The notes: a model not told the origin generated them from the sequence alone. A DNA stretch of 64,000 nt from Polyodon spathula (GCF_017654505.1 NC_054537.1:78282118-78346117), one strand, 5' to 3'. Positions 22,617-35,640 are shown, counted from the stretch's first letter. Made by a program: numbers and translations.

Positions 22617-25495
22617 ACATACTGCAGAGACTAGAGAGCGGTCAGAAATCTTTCAAGCTATGATTGGTTATAGTAAATCTTATTCTTTATTGTACAGGTA
22701 ATATGTCAATGCTACTTCCATGCAACAGGTAAAATGGCAATATTTATGCGCACAATGTCATTACACAGGCAGTTTTATTTTGCTTCAGGGTAATTGAAAA
22801 TAAAAGTGCATCATGTACATAGTGTAGTGAACGTGTGTTTGTGCTGGGTTTGAATGTTTTCGAACGTTTTCATAAGAAGTATGGAACACTGGCAAGTGAC
22901 AATGCAGTAAGATGCTTATTTATTTGTTCTGCATACTGTTGCGCTCCAATACATATTTAAACACATTTCTTTTGACTATTAGCCAATGTTTTTAGCCGAA
23001 CAGATTGTTGCTTATCTTGATTTATATTGAAATACCCACATGCTCCATTCTCATCAATATAATGCATCTGCATTTAAAACTGTTACATAGCTAGAGCGAG
23101 TGCACTATAAAGCACGGTATCTAGTAAGTTAAACATGACTAAGATTTAAATTATATGTCTGTCTCTCACAAAATATGTTTTGATCATGATAACTACACTG
23201 CTTGTGCAACTATCAGCACCAAACTTATTTTATTTTACAAGCCTAGCCAAGAGAACTTTCAGAACACTTTTCACTATAATCTTGCACTTGTTATGGGATT
23301 ATGAGCACCCTCTGTATGTCTGCACTAGACTGTAGGACATAGTCCCTGAATATGATAATACATGAACGTGTAAACTGCTGTGTCTTGAGAAGGGGGCTTC
23401 TGGTTTGCAGACATACTGAACTATGTGACCTACTGATCAGAGGACTGGTGTCTGAACTGGATTAGGCTGAGCAGACAGTTGAATTATGTACAGAAAATTC
23501 ACACATGTAACAACAATCATTTTGAAGCAAGGAAGACATAAACTAGCGATGTCCCAGTGGAAAAGGACATTAAAACGTCAAAGTACTGGGAGTTTAAAGA
23601 GGCAAGATACACAAATAACCTCATGAAAGTAGATTATCAGCAGAGTGAAAAAGACTATAAATATCTAAGCAAAATTGAACATTTTGCATTCCACATCGAA
23701 TGGTAAACAAGGTGCTGTCACTCCGGGACTCTGCCTAAAAAAGGGAATCAAGATGGACTCTGCCTGGAAACAGACCCAAGACAAGGAAGCAAGCTGTAAG
23801 TGAGTCAACAACCACAGGCAACGAGACAGAAGCCTGGATAAAATACTGTCGTAAGACTTATCAGACAAACCAATCTAGGTCTGCTGTACACCTAAAACCA
23901 CAGTATCCAAAAGAAACTGTGCCCTGCTATCAGCGTAGCTAAAAGATTCAATGAAGAGGACAGAGCGGACGGGCACTGCTGTGGATCCTATACCTAGCAC
24001 TGAAGACTTTGTTGCAGCTGTTTGTTGTTTGTTGAGCTGTTTTTTTAAAGCTTTGTTGCCAAGTTTGATCCAACGTGGAATTGAAGACGTTGTTGCGGAG
24101 AGTTGTACTGGACACTTCAACAGATTGAGTTTCCAAGCCAACAGACCAAAAGTTTAAGCTTCAAGGAACCGTTGAGTATAATTCCAGTTGCATTTTCATT
24201 TCATGGAACTAAATTAATTAATTATAACACATTCACATAGAATTGCACTGTTAATTATTTAGTTTGCACAAGTTGCATGTGAAATAACTTTTAGTGAAAC
24301 TTGATGAAGTAACTATAAGTAATCTACCTCATTGTTGTATGAAGAATTTCTTTAAAAGTAAACATGCCATATACTTAATCTATATACTATTAATACGGTT
24401 AATGTGATATATTCTAAGATTGTCTGCATTATCTCAGATGTACTCTGTGCTTGTGTGTGTGAGCGAGTGGCTAGCTACATCACAGCCTGCTTGCTGCTGA
24501 CTGCTACTTGTATATGAGGAGACAGGCGGTGTCATATTTCAATTGCTGCTAGTCAAGCATGAATGTAGTGAGGACTTTGGAATTGTGTTTGTGCTTAGAG
24601 ACTAAGAGATTTACTTTCTAACCTTTCTGATTTCTGTTTATTATTTGTGTACTTAATAAAATACTACTATTGATTAAACATTCCTTGTGTATGCGTGTGA
24701 ATGTGTGTTCATAGTAAATTCTCGATCTTTGGAACACGTCAATTTAAATATTGTTAGTGAGAACTAATCAACCCAGATAAACATTAAATTATCAACTATT
24801 GAATTGTTCCTACAATATGTATGGACCTAGTTTTTTTTTTCTTCTGTCCCCTTTGTGATAAGTACATAAAAAAAAAAATTGTCAAACAAAAAAGTTTGTT
24901 GAATGTCTATTACTTATTTATACTTAACTTTTTTTTTTTTTAATTACCAAACCGATTTTTAAAAATTATCTTAAATTGTATGATTTAGTGCTAAGAAAGT
25001 TATCCAATTGTCCATTTTGAAAGTTATGTAATACATTGGAAAACTCCTAGCTCAAAATGCTTTAGTCTCATTTGGCCATAACTATCACACAATGGGGCAC
25101 TGCACTAGCATTTACAAATAAGGTACATGGTACCCACCTATTTTTTCATTAAACCTTGAAGGAATAGTAGTCTTTCAAACTAATAAGCAGGCTAAGAAAG
25201 ACCAAGATCTATAGGTTGGACAATTAAAACAGAAAGGTCAGCGGTCAACACTATACTGCATTGGGCTGATGGTTATTCCTAAGGTGAATACAAATAATAG
25301 GGGGATGAAGTGCTTGTGAAGCTCCTAAATTATAAATGTAGACTCTTTTAAATGGTCCTATTTCTACCAACTAGCTTTTTTACAATTCAAAAACACATTT
25401 TTTTAAATCTTTTTAAATTTCTGTTTTATCAAATTTTGTATTACGGTAGATGGTTTTTAATTTAATGGTTTAATTATTAATATGTTTGTGTGTGT
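22617..25495. other. Unassigned DNA, possibly including an LTR-like segment
   Basis: No domain is recognisable in any frame. The part from about 23300 to 24720 is moderately GC-rich for this window and ends with an AATAAAATAC word near 24657 and TGTGTTCA, features that could belong to a long LTR. No target duplication or primer-binding site could be confirmed. Confidence 0.3.
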
Positions 25496-25560
25496 GTGAA
25501 GTTCTTTGGTATCCTTGTTATGAAAGGTGCTATAGAAATGTGAATTGTTGTTTTATTTTG
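25496..25560 (+). mobile_element. LINE/SINE 3' tail
   Basis: GTTATGAAAGGTGCTATAGA followed by AATGTGAATTGTTG is the usual 3' end of fish L2/CR1-like LINEs and their SINE partners. Only the tail is recognisable. Confidence 0.45.
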
Positions 25561-28500
25561 CATAGTGTTTACTGTAATTTTGTTCATTTCGATTTTGCAA
25601 TATTTTATTTCACTTTTGTGTGATGTTTTATCTAAGTAACATTGTCTCTTTATGCCTGAGCCTTTTTCTTGTACGCATATGGTACAACTGCAAAAGCTGA
25701 AAATAAAACGGAAATTCCTAGATATGATAGAAAACACTAAGATACATAACTGTATACAATATGTGCTTTAAGTGGAAAAAGCTAAAAGACTAGGAGATAG
25801 AATATGAAATGAACAAGATGCAAGTCAGTAATGCGATAACAATGTTATTCCATGGTGTGAGACTTCCTCCCCATGTCAGGTTGCATTACTAATCAAAACA
25901 GTACAAATAAATCAGATTTATCTGCCATGAGGGCGATGAAACAGAAATTAAAACTCATTAGACCATTGATGATATGGGCTACTTTGATTATGACAACAGG
26001 GATATATACAGTGTGTAGGTCATGTCGAATTCAATGGAGGCGATACAAGATGCTAATTACACTACCAATATAACAGCTGTCTTTGAAAAAAGGTCACTGG
26101 ATCTTCCATCAAGGTATGCATCAATATGGTCTAAAATTGCTCATAATTTGCTTTGAATTGGGCTCTTACCTGCATGCTTGTTTTTATAAAAACTAAAACA
26201 TACATTTATTCCACACACAGGCTAAATTATATATTTCAAAATGATTATTGTTTAATGTTTACATTTCAGTATTATAGTGCAGCATCAATAAATAACCATT
26301 TAGACAGCGAGATGTTACAGTACAACACATTTAGTCGAGACACCCTAGCATTCTTAGCCTTGCTGTCCTTACCTTTCACTCCTCTCTCTGGCAGGTCTGG
26401 GCTTCTGTGCACAAAACCACGCAGGCTTTTATCAGCGAAAACATCCAGTTTTTATCCCAGCTGATAAATGACTGCCAACATTTACCAGCAATAAACTACA
26501 GGGGGAAACAAAACACACACCGATCATGGAGCCAAAATGCAATTTCCATGTTTGGTAAACTATAATTTAGCCATTGTGAAAAACAATAGTGTAAAGGGGG
26601 AACTGACAGTAACCTAAAATCTATTGCATCAGTAAACCTATTAATAAGATATAATTGACCAACTTGACAGATAAACCAAATGCATTTTTTTTTTTTTTTT
26701 TTTTTTTTTATAATCAGATTATATTTAACAGATGCGTCTTGGTTAAATCCTACCTTGAAAGAACTTGCATATTTAATTCATTTAAGGCTTAGAAATTCCC
26801 TTACTAATCAATTTTATAACAGCATCAAGAAGAAATTAATTTGTGTCAGCCTGTGATATTAAATCAAACATTACCTCTCCCATGCGTTTGAAGTGATAGC
26901 CATGAAAGCTTACTGGTTAATCCCATTAATCCCATAAAAAAAAAAAAAAAAAGTTTTGTACTTCACAAAGGCTACAAGAGAAGATTGTTTGAAGAATACA
27001 AATAAGCCTGAGTAAGAGATTTTAGATTGGAAGTCAGCCCTGTTTTTACATGCACCTGACTGGATATTTTGTTCTGGTTATAAACCTGGTTATGAACCTA
27101 TGAGACCATTAAATCCAGAGAAGCATGTGAAGCTGGATAAATTGGTTCAGAGACATACCTGGTCCTACAGTCTCTAGTTGCTGAATGCATGTGAAATAAA
27201 TGTTTTGGATATTTCTGTTAGAGTTTTGATTAAGGTCACTAAAAGACTTTGTAGTAAATTGAACAAATTACAGATGAATCAAGCAATAACTATCCCAAAT
27301 TTCCATTTTTTTCTAACATTAACATTTTATTTGAAATAATTAAATACCTAATCCAGGACATTCATTACATGTAAGGGATAATTTAACACCAATTCCCATT
27401 CGCAAGTACTTTAACGCAAGCTTTTTTTGGCAGGTTTTGTGCAAGGCCTGAACAATGACATTGCAATAAATTAAGCAATAAGATACAGAATAATAGGTAA
27501 TACTCATCACGGGTAAAATTCCATAATTGTCAAGTGGTGGATGTAAATGTAACATTTTTAAACCTGATTTTTCATAGTCTTCATTTCACTATTTTTTATT
27601 GTATGTACTAAAATTAATGTCAATTCATTCAAAAATAAGTATGGCTTGAGCTTGAAGCCACACAAGTTAGGAACTTCCTTCAAAACATGATAATTAAATT
27701 AACTTCAAATCGTGCAGCTTGAAGCCACAAAAGTCAGGAAATGCCCCACCACCCATAACTCAACTACATCCAGGTTAGACTGTTACCATAGATACTGAGA
27801 TGTGGTAGCATTCATTGATAAGGAAAGCAGTGGAAATGTCAGGAGGTAAGAAAATGAATTTAAAAACACCTTATCAGAAGCATCAAAGCAACACAAAATA
27901 TTTCAGTTTGACTGTTAAAATATTTATTCATCATTATGTAAATCAGATTTGCCTATATACCCCGTCAACAGGACCGGTGTTTAGAGGGTGTTTGAAAAAG
28001 CCTATTTCCAGACCAGATCAGAACAAAATAACATTGGCATTCTTCCATGTGATTGGCTTAATATTCTCCAAAACACTCAAATGTACAAGCCATTTATCAA
28101 ATTCTAACCACTGCAGCAGAGCACTACCTTGGAGCCGAATACTATAGCTGTTGTAGTTACATTTTTTTCTCTCCAGGTCGATGAGTATATAGTGGCACTA
28201 TGATTATAACCGTATTTTTATTTAACAATGAAAGTAGTCTTAAATTGCTGAACAATTTAATTCCTTTCGATATTTACATTATGTACTAAAACTAGGGCTG
28301 CTCTGATTAACAAATTAATCGGGTCAATTAATTAACTAATGAATTGATCAGAGATTTATTTTTTCATAATTTCAGCAGAATTTATTTCACGTTATAAAAT
28401 GTCACATATCTGCCTTGAGTGCATACTCACCCTGATCAAAGTTTCATCAACGACAGTGCCAATGCAAAAGGCAAGTGTGTTTACAATTTAAAAAAAAAAA

Positions 28501-30325
28501 GATATGTCTCCTTTCACTGCTGGAAAGGGCGTTAATAGGAATAAAATAGCACACAATTTCAGAATTGGTAACAGTGTTGCTGTGACATATAAAAAATAGT
28601 CTGCACCATGATAAAAAAAATAAAAAGTTTGCATCGGACAGGTGCCAACATTCTTTGGAAGTAAACAACAAAACGCTCCAACGCATCATGTAAGTACAAG
28701 TACAGTTGTGTGCAATTTAACTTCTGTGCTCTACTCTTCAGTTTCAGTCTTTTAATTTTTTTGAGTAAATGAAAACAACCTGTAGATTTTTCATTTGTTT
28801 GTTTAGTTTGTTTTACTGTAAACCTGCAATGCACTTGTAAATTACCCGACAATAATGCAAATCTGTAGTGCACTAATAGTCTTATTGAGTATCTTTCTAA
28901 ACAATGGGTTTATATTTAAACAGAGAAATGGGAGTTACAGGATTTCAAAATTGCAATGTGCCACTGTGGATCTTGAATTTAAGTGTAGCACTCTGCTAAC
29001 TTTAGCTTTCTGAATTAAAAAACACAAAACAAAAAAAAACAATAAAACATTTAAACATTTTAAAGAAAAAGATCACTCCAAGCTTGGTTGTGTTTTTAAA
29101 TTAGTTTTTCTTTTAACGCAATAGCCTCTCACTCTGTCAGAACTGTTCGGAAGGCATGTCACCTTGTCTATAGGTGACATAGAAAAAACTGTGTCCATGC
29201 AATAAGTCCTTGCTGCAAAAAAATTGGGTGAAAAATATTTCACAAGAAAATGAGGGTACAAACCATTACTCCCTTCGCCCTCACACTTCCACCCACAAAT
29301 CTATTTGCAACTTTTTATTACAATTAAAAAAAGAAATACATAAAGCATCTCTGTATTTAACATTTTTTTTTGTCCTTGTTAAAAATCAAAGACATTACAA
29401 AATGCAATAGAAATTACTTTTTCACTTTTGTGGCTCCAAATAAGCAAACTTGAAAAATAAAGGCAATCATTAAAAACTGCCCACCCATTCCTACACTTCT
29501 ATCAAATAACATTCAAAAATCTTTTTTATTTGATCAGACTGTCATAGCAGTGTATTTTCAGTTAGCATATTTACATGTATTTGTCACTATTAGAAAAAAG
29601 TAACTGGGTTTTATGCCCACCATCTCTCTCTCTTTATCTATCTATCTATCTAATGTGTGTGTGTGTGTGTGTAATTTGTAATTTGCGATTAGCGGGTTGG
29701 TCAAAGTTTTGATTTAATCTGGGCCTAAATGCACTAAATCATTGCCTCCTGGAGAATAATTGAACCTCTGGTCACCACTTAACATTAATGACTCATTGAT
29801 TTTTTTTTTTTTCTGCTGTAAAGCCTTTGAAAGGTGTAATGAATTCTGGAACATCTGTTCAATATATAAATAATCTGATTTAAAGTGTTGTTAACATTAG
29901 TATATAGGCTATATTTCTAAAATGTATGTATATAGACTTAAACAAAAAGTTGCTGTTTAAAAAAAAAAAAAAGAACGCCTGTTTATTCTGTTAAATTCTA
30001 GAACCTTAGATAAAGATGACAAAATATTAGTGGAGTTAATATTTTATGGTGCCGTCATTTGCCTTGACCCAAGGCACTTATACAGAACATTGTGTGGACT
30101 AGATCAGGAATCCTGTTGTTCAGAATTGCAGCAACTTCTCTGGCTCAAGATAAAGAGGGGCACCCCAAAGTATTAACCCCACTCACATTTTGCTACTTTA
30201 GTAGTAATTATGTTTCAATTGCTTGCAAACTCTATAAGAAAAAGTTCAAAAAATGTATGTAACAATAATCATAGACATTACAATAATTAAAACAAAAAAA
30301 ATTCCACTGCCTTAAAGTGGCAGGA
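25561..30325. other. Unassigned DNA
   Basis: No coding domain is recognised; open frames up to 110 codons have no family resemblance. Noted here are a spaced direct repeat (GCTTGAAGCCACA) at 27650 and 27717, a hAT-like terminus word TAGGGCTGCTCTGATTAA near 28294, and a CT/CTAT/TG simple repeat at 29624-29671. The part 26700-26900 is complex and repeat-poor. Confidence 0.4.
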
Positions 30326-30329
30326 GGGT

Positions 30330-31040
30330 GACAACGGGTTCTCAAGGCGAAGTACAGTGGGGTCCCCTGACTCTGGCAGGTTCAACCATGCTGTGCAAGG
30401 TTGAGGTAACATACTCGGCCAATTTATTATTTACAAAATTGTTACCGAGATACTTTGACTCTGTTTACACAAGATCTGTATTAAGCTCTCTGAAAAACAC
30501 AGAGTTGAGAAAATGTACAGAGACTTGATCAGAACCATATACAAGAATGCAGCATCCACAGTAAAACATAAAAACAGCAACAAAATCAAGATTAAAAAAT
30601 TAGTTTGTCAAGGAGATACAAAATCCCCAAAGCTCTTCACAGCCACAAAGACATTTTCAAAACACTGAATTGGGAAAATAAGGGGCTGAAGATCAATGGA
30701 GCTTACTTGAATCACCTATGATTTTCTGATGACATCCTCATATTCACAACATGCCAGAAGAATTACAAACAAGAATACAAGAACTACACAAGGCTAGCAT
30801 CAAAGCGGGTTTGAAAATGAACCTGAAGAAGCCTCAAGTCATGTTCAATAAATATACCACTCCAAAGGCAATTGAAGTCAATTGGATCACGCTTGAATAA
30901 GTCAATAACTACGTATACTTAGGACAGTTTCAGCAACGGAGAACCAAATGTGCAAAATCAACAGGAGAGCAAAAATGGGCTGGAGTGCCTTTGGAAGATT
31001 AAGCATGGTTATGAAAAAAATAACATTTCTTTAGTATGGA
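30330..31040 (+). pseudogene. RTE-type LINE reverse transcriptase relic
   Basis: Plus-strand pieces, with frame changes and stops: KLVCQGDTKSPKLFTATKTF near 30600 (usual V-R-Q-G-D-x-I-S-P-K-L-F); INGAYLNHL then FSDDILIFTTCPEELQ near 30695-30758 (active-site box, usual F-A-D-D-I-V-L); ASIKAGLKMNLKKPQVMFN near 30797; NNYVYLGQ near 30907; and INRRAKMGWSAFGRL near 30958. This matches the palm, thumb and C-terminal region of RTE-clade LINE reverse transcriptase. It is 5' truncated with no endonuclease, and dead. Confidence 0.75.
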
Positions 31041-31239
31041 TTACAGATGGAGTACCAATATTTAAGTCATCCAAAAGCTCCATATGGCCAGTTCTCTGTC
31101 TCATTAATGAGTTGCCAATGAAATTAAGACAGGAAATTTCTTAAAACTATTTATAAAATAATGCAATAAATTGTCATCATTTGGATTTACTTGGAAGTTA
31201 GGCAACAAGGTTAAAATATCCAGTGTTTTTACTTGCTTC

Positions 31240-32831
31240 AGAACATGTTACAGTTCAATGGTTTTTTTTTTTTTTTTTGGTTGTGGATTTTGTAAGCAAA
31301 GGGGAGTGTATATCAGTAATAGCATGAAATATCCTTACGTGCATCCCCTTCCCCACTGTGAGGCTACAGAAACAAAGCATGAGAGCATTCTTGCAGAGGA
31401 GTCCGGAAGATCTGTCCAAGGTGTGAACGGGGTGAGTGTTAGCTCATTTTTTACATACTTCAACATAATTTCTAGTTTCATACCAGACTATATGCACTCG
31501 GTGTGTCTAGGTACAGTAAATAGATTGGTATTCATGTGGACAAATCCTGCCACTAAGGTAAAACAATGGTATCTAGGGAACCATTATAAAATCATGCATG
31601 AAAGATTAAAGTGTGTGCCACAGATCACAGAGATGACTAGATTACCCCGACCTCTCAATCAAATCAAATTTTGGAAAGCAAGTGAATGGTGATTTCTTTT
31701 CTGTTCTCTTCCGATTCTGAAAGGCATATTGCCTTTAAAAAACTGGCTTACTGGGGAATAAACCTGACATGTTTTGTGCTGATGTCATGCTCATACCTTC
31801 TGTAGATACCATGTCTATCAGCACAGCAATTGCCGAAACGGTCGCAAAGTACCAGTTAACGTGGGAAAATGTGGCTTCGACTTGCACAGATTCTGCTTCA
31901 TCATACATACCAGGGATATTAAACTATGTGATTTTTTCCCCCCAGTTTTTACCGATGTTTCAATTAAAAACAATTTTATTACAATTTTATCGCTATTTTA
32001 ATATATGTAAAATAAACTCAAATTCCCAGACAGTTTTTTTTAAAGATAAAAACCGAAAATGTGGAACACCATGTATGTTGAACCACTGTATGGGAAAAAT
32101 GTGCATCTCCTGTTACACGTGTGTGATAGTGTCAGAAACTGGGAACCATTGTGGGGAATATCAACATTTGTTTTTGAATCATACAACAGTTATATAAAGA
32201 AGCTGTTTACTGTTACACAATATTTACCTCAGCAGATCTTTCGATCAACCTGTAGAATACAAGATTTAAGTCTACTTCTTTCATTTCCTCTTTACAAGCA
32301 GCAGATCATGTTTCTAAAATGGTTAAAGATAATCAAGTAAATCAAAATACTCAAACATTTTCTAATGGTATTGGTACAGTTGTGTTTCTTGGAAGGTTGG
32401 TCATGTTAACACCGAGTGCATCACAAAAAATTGCCATTGAAAATGTGCAAGGACAGACCTTAGTTATTGACATTGTTTGTGGCTACAGTCATTTCATCCT
32501 GAATAATGTACTGATGTCTTCAAAATTATATTCACATAGATTCAGGGGAAATTATTCTGTTGTTGAAATTAATAGAATATTTGGAGATATAATTACTCTA
32601 ATCCCATTTAAAAATCATAAATGTGCTATTGGTTTGGACTGTGATCGTCCACAGCATGTTTTGTTATTGCTACAAGAACTGATTGAGGGACACACTTTTT
32701 CTCGCAGATGGGGACAGAAAACTGGGTGTACACTTGGTTTTATTAAAGAGGTGACTAGAGGTAGATACTTTGCAGTGCATAGTGATGTTACATTCAAGAA
32801 AGCAATAACAGTGGGTTTGCAGGAAAAATGA
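31240..32831 (+). pseudogene. TNP2-like (DUF4218-associated) DNA transposase relic
   Basis: Pieces in order on the plus strand: FGCGFCKQRGVYIS near 31285; VNGVSVSSFFTYFNII near 31425; SFIPDYMHSVCLGTVNRLVF near 31475; LPRPLNQIKFWKASEW near 31645; FLFCSLPILKGILPLKNWL (frame changed) near 31695. Then come LYGKNVHLLLHVCDSVRNWE near 32080, STFVFESYNSYIKKLF near 32162, and a C-terminal part at 32319-32831 with SSKLYSHRFRGNYSVVEI. The order C-x-x-C, G-V-x-G-x-S, P-D-Y-M-H-x-V-x-L-G, N-V-H-L-L-L-H and F-E-x-x-N is that of animal TNP2-like (CACTA-related) transposases. At least three frame breaks and an inserted stretch at about 31740-32040 disrupt it. Confidence 0.75.
31765..31925 (+). pseudogene. 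Nested hAT (CGGBP1-like) transposase scrap
   Basis: The open frame here reads LIPSVDTMSISTAIAETVAK and then YQLTWENVASTCTDSASSYI. It resembles the hAT segment V-D-x-x-x-V-A-x-A-I-x-x-T-L-x-K-Y-x-I-x-x-x-N-V-x-x-x-x-T-D-S-A-A-Y, which includes a catalytic Asp. It falls where the TNP2-like protein is interrupted, so it is probably a separate insertion. A hAT relic of the same type is at 56840-57525. Confidence 0.4.
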
Positions 32832-33220
32832 TTTATTGTAACATTACCAATCTTGATTGAAGGTAATTAGGAGTTACAAAGAACCCAAACTAATAGACGT
32901 GAGACAAATATATGTATAAATTGGACATTTATTTTTATAATTATAAAATATTACATATTTCAGATATCTATATATGTGATAGCTCTCAAATATTTATTTG
33001 AACATATTTAAATATTATTTTAAGTAGTTTTTTACATATTGGACAAACTTTTATAATAATTTAAATAAAGCCACATGTTATACTAATAACATTGCTTTAA
33101 GTTAATAGTTTAGACTGTGTTAATTGTATCTGTTGCTTTATTTTGGTAAAATGGAGTGTAAATATTGTGTAAATACTGTATAAATAAAAGTGTTTAGTTG
33201 ACTGTAATTACCTGAATTGT

Positions 33221-33267
<47 letters not shown>
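33221..33267 (+). repeat. Poly-G run, 47 bases
   Basis: Uninterrupted guanine homopolymer, far longer than the other G or C runs in the window. It could form G-quadruplexes, or its length may be a sequencing or assembly artefact. Confidence 0.9.
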
Positions 33268-33269
<2 letters not shown>

Positions 33270-34206
33270 TTCAAAGCACCCTCACAGGTTGGGAGGGAGC
33301 CAAGATTCATTCTTGTCACAGGGCTTTGTTGGTAGTTATTTGTTTTTTGCAAAATTGGCCTCCCATTTTAAAACAGTTCTAATGTATTCTTGTGGTTGTG
33401 GGCAGTTTAAAAACAAAAACTGTAGCACAAGCTTATACTGCTTGTTTTTTCCCTTTTAAATCTACAGAAAGGACATCAATAAGAAGTGGTCTTGTACCTA
33501 CTGCATAGGGGTGTTACTCATCATGCTCTGAAAAGAAAAACATTATAAACTAGACACTTGTGTCTGTGAAGAGAAAGAAAGCATTCTCCATTTACTCCAT
33601 AGTCTATTAATCCACTACTCAGCTATCTTTGGATTGTCAGTAAAATCTAATCCACACCTTCATATGTAAGGTTAAAATTTGAATAAAATCCATTCAGGCC
33701 TTTTGGATCCATTGCAGAAACCCGATTTCACCAGACTATAACAACAAAACACAATGGTCTGTTTTTTTTACAAGCAGTTTAGTTAACTGAAAGTTTTTAC
33801 TTACAAACAAAAAAGTAAACATATTGCAAACATGTGAATAAAACTAACACCCATTGAATACCAGCCAAGCAACAGAAAATGTACCTATTAAAACTTCATG
33901 TTTAAGAAATTACATTTCTGCAAACATTTTTGCACTCTAATCACCCTAAAAAAATATATTTTTAACAGTGGTTTATTTGGGGGATTTCACTTAATAACTC
34001 TTAAAACTAACAAACAACAAGTTAATGTAACTCTATGGAATCTTTTATTTATTTGTTCTTTTATCCAAACGTGCTGTTTTATTTCTTGGATTGTGTTGCC
34101 TGGCAACCTCAGATGTGTTTGAAAATGTGCCACGCATCTCATTCTTCTATGGTTTGCCTTTACATTTTCATGGATACCTACAGCATTCTTTGCATACATC
34201 ACATAT
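33268..34206. other. Unassigned DNA
   Basis: Nothing recognised between the poly-G run and the solo LTR. Confidence 0.4.
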
Positions 34207-34210
34207 GAAC

Positions 34211-34647
34211 TGTGGCAGGCTGGTGAGTGGATAGAGGCCCGCAGTCAGACTGCAGTTCAAAAAGAAATACTAATTTTATTATAAATAAACACAAAAATAA
34301 AGGTGCACAAGGGCAAAATAACAGATATTCAAACACAAATAAAGCAAAAACAAAACTCCCAAAAATAAAGGTTTCCAGGCTGGGCAATGCTTTCACTGGA
34401 TTTAGCAAAATTTCAAAAAATACAAACAACCACAAACACCAACCTACTTCCTCAGCTCCCTCCTCCCAAATGAGAAGTAGAGGCCTCCTTTTATGTCAGG
34501 TGGCTGGGTGCTGATTGATCATTAATTAAACTAATCATCTAATCAACTAATCAACCCCAGCCACCTGAACATAATAAACCCAGGCAGGTAGGGGAAATTA
34601 ACACCATCCCTGCCAATTTCTAAAAGGCAGAGCTTTGCTCTGCCACA
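34211..34647 (-). mobile_element. Solo LTR, minus orientation
   Basis: Starts TGTGGCAG and ends CTGCCACA, flanked by GAAC at 34207-34210 and 34648-34651 (4-bp target duplication). On the minus strand a TATA-like word ACATAAAAGG is followed downstream by AATAAAAT near the left side, giving U3-R-U5 order. A 12-bp perfect inverted repeat (34497-34508 and 34556-34567) lies directly upstream of the TATA-like word. The minus-strand start folds into a perfect 8-bp hairpin (GGCAGAGC and GCTCTGCC). Confidence 0.8.
34497..34567 (-). promoter_or_regulatory. Inverted repeat next to LTR TATA box
   Basis: Arms CAGGTGGCTGGG and CCCAGCCACCTG are perfectly complementary around a 47-base AT-rich loop with TGATTAG-like repeats. 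The TATA-like word (CCTTTTATG on the plus strand, 34488-34496) abuts the arm. Confidence 0.8.
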
Positions 34648-34651
34648 GAAC

Positions 34652-35077
34652 ACTTCAGACAATGTTGCTTTCTTCAGATTTAAACACTAAATGCCAGTCT
34701 TTGCAGAACTCCCCAAAACAAAACCCCATTATGACTGCTTCTGTTAGTCTTGTGTACCTATCCCCCATGAAATACAGAGACCAGCTCCCAACAAACAAAT
34801 CCTTTATAATATTTGACAGATAGCATAGGGTGTTCTTGCTACCAGCAGATGTTTGTCTTTAGTTTTTATACAGACCTTAGCAATTTCAAATGTGTTTCTT
34901 TTTGTTTCATGCTCTTATTTGAAACATCTCTCTATCTGAGTATTCAGGACATGTTCCTGCAGCATTACATTCCCCGGCGGCTGCCAGATCTGCAGCAATT
35001 TCAACAAAGATGCCTGCTCCTATACTTCCTGCCATTTCCTTAACAATTGCAGCGACTGCGGGGAAGCCCATTCACAA
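34652..35077. other. Unassigned DNA
   Basis: No gene or repeat recognised. Confidence 0.4.
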
Positions 35078-35081
35078 TTAA

Positions 35082-35640
35082 CCCTTTGCAGTCCATTTAT
35101 TCGGCGCTTATCAGGCACGTCAGGTCCAATTTATTTTCACACACGCTGTTTAAATTTTTTTTTTCAGAGTAAAACAGGTTTAAAAGGCATTGAATCACAA
35201 AAGGACACTCAGTACTGTATCTCCAGCCAAGCCCCGCCCCTTGTCCGCTGTATTTTCCACATACCTCTTTATAGACATGCACACCTATAGACGTGCATAC
35301 TGATAAATCTTCTCCTGATCACTCGTTTTATTACCAAACTCTTCAATAATGTGATCCAAGTCATTATTGTATTACTATAACATATCAAAAAGCTCTGCAA
35401 ATGTCTGCGATATTCTTTGAATGCTGAATGCAGAAGCAGCTACCTCCTTTGTTTATGTCCGTGTTATCTCTGTAGTGCATGGGGCTATGAGATATGCCCA
35501 TTTTTCAGCTTCATTCTGCTCCTATCCGTCTCATTTGGCCATTGAAAGGTTTTCTCGACTTTTTCCCAGAGCAAAATGACTAAAGACCTGTGCTTTAGGC
35601 CTTTTTGATGATGTCAGACAGGGTCCAACATCAAGACTGT
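35082..35640. mobile_element. piggyBac-type mini-element, right end worn
   Basis: Starts after TTAA (35078-35081) with CCCTTTGCAGTCCATTTATT and runs through the same interior as the complement of 21240-21801. The right end keeps the ATGTCAGAC...GTCCAACATC palindrome but then diverges, with no CCC terminus or TTAA. It is a truncated or decayed sister copy. Confidence 0.75.

Noticed and set aside
23300..24720. Possible long LTR or retroviral leader
   Set aside because: It has an AATAAA word near its end, but no target duplication, TG start or primer-binding match could be shown.
28294..28380. hAT-like terminus TAGGGCTGCTCTGATTAA
   Set aside because: No matching right end or duplication was found, so I did not list it as an element.
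33217..33459. Open frame starting with a Gly run
   Set aside because: It is produced by the poly-G homopolymer.
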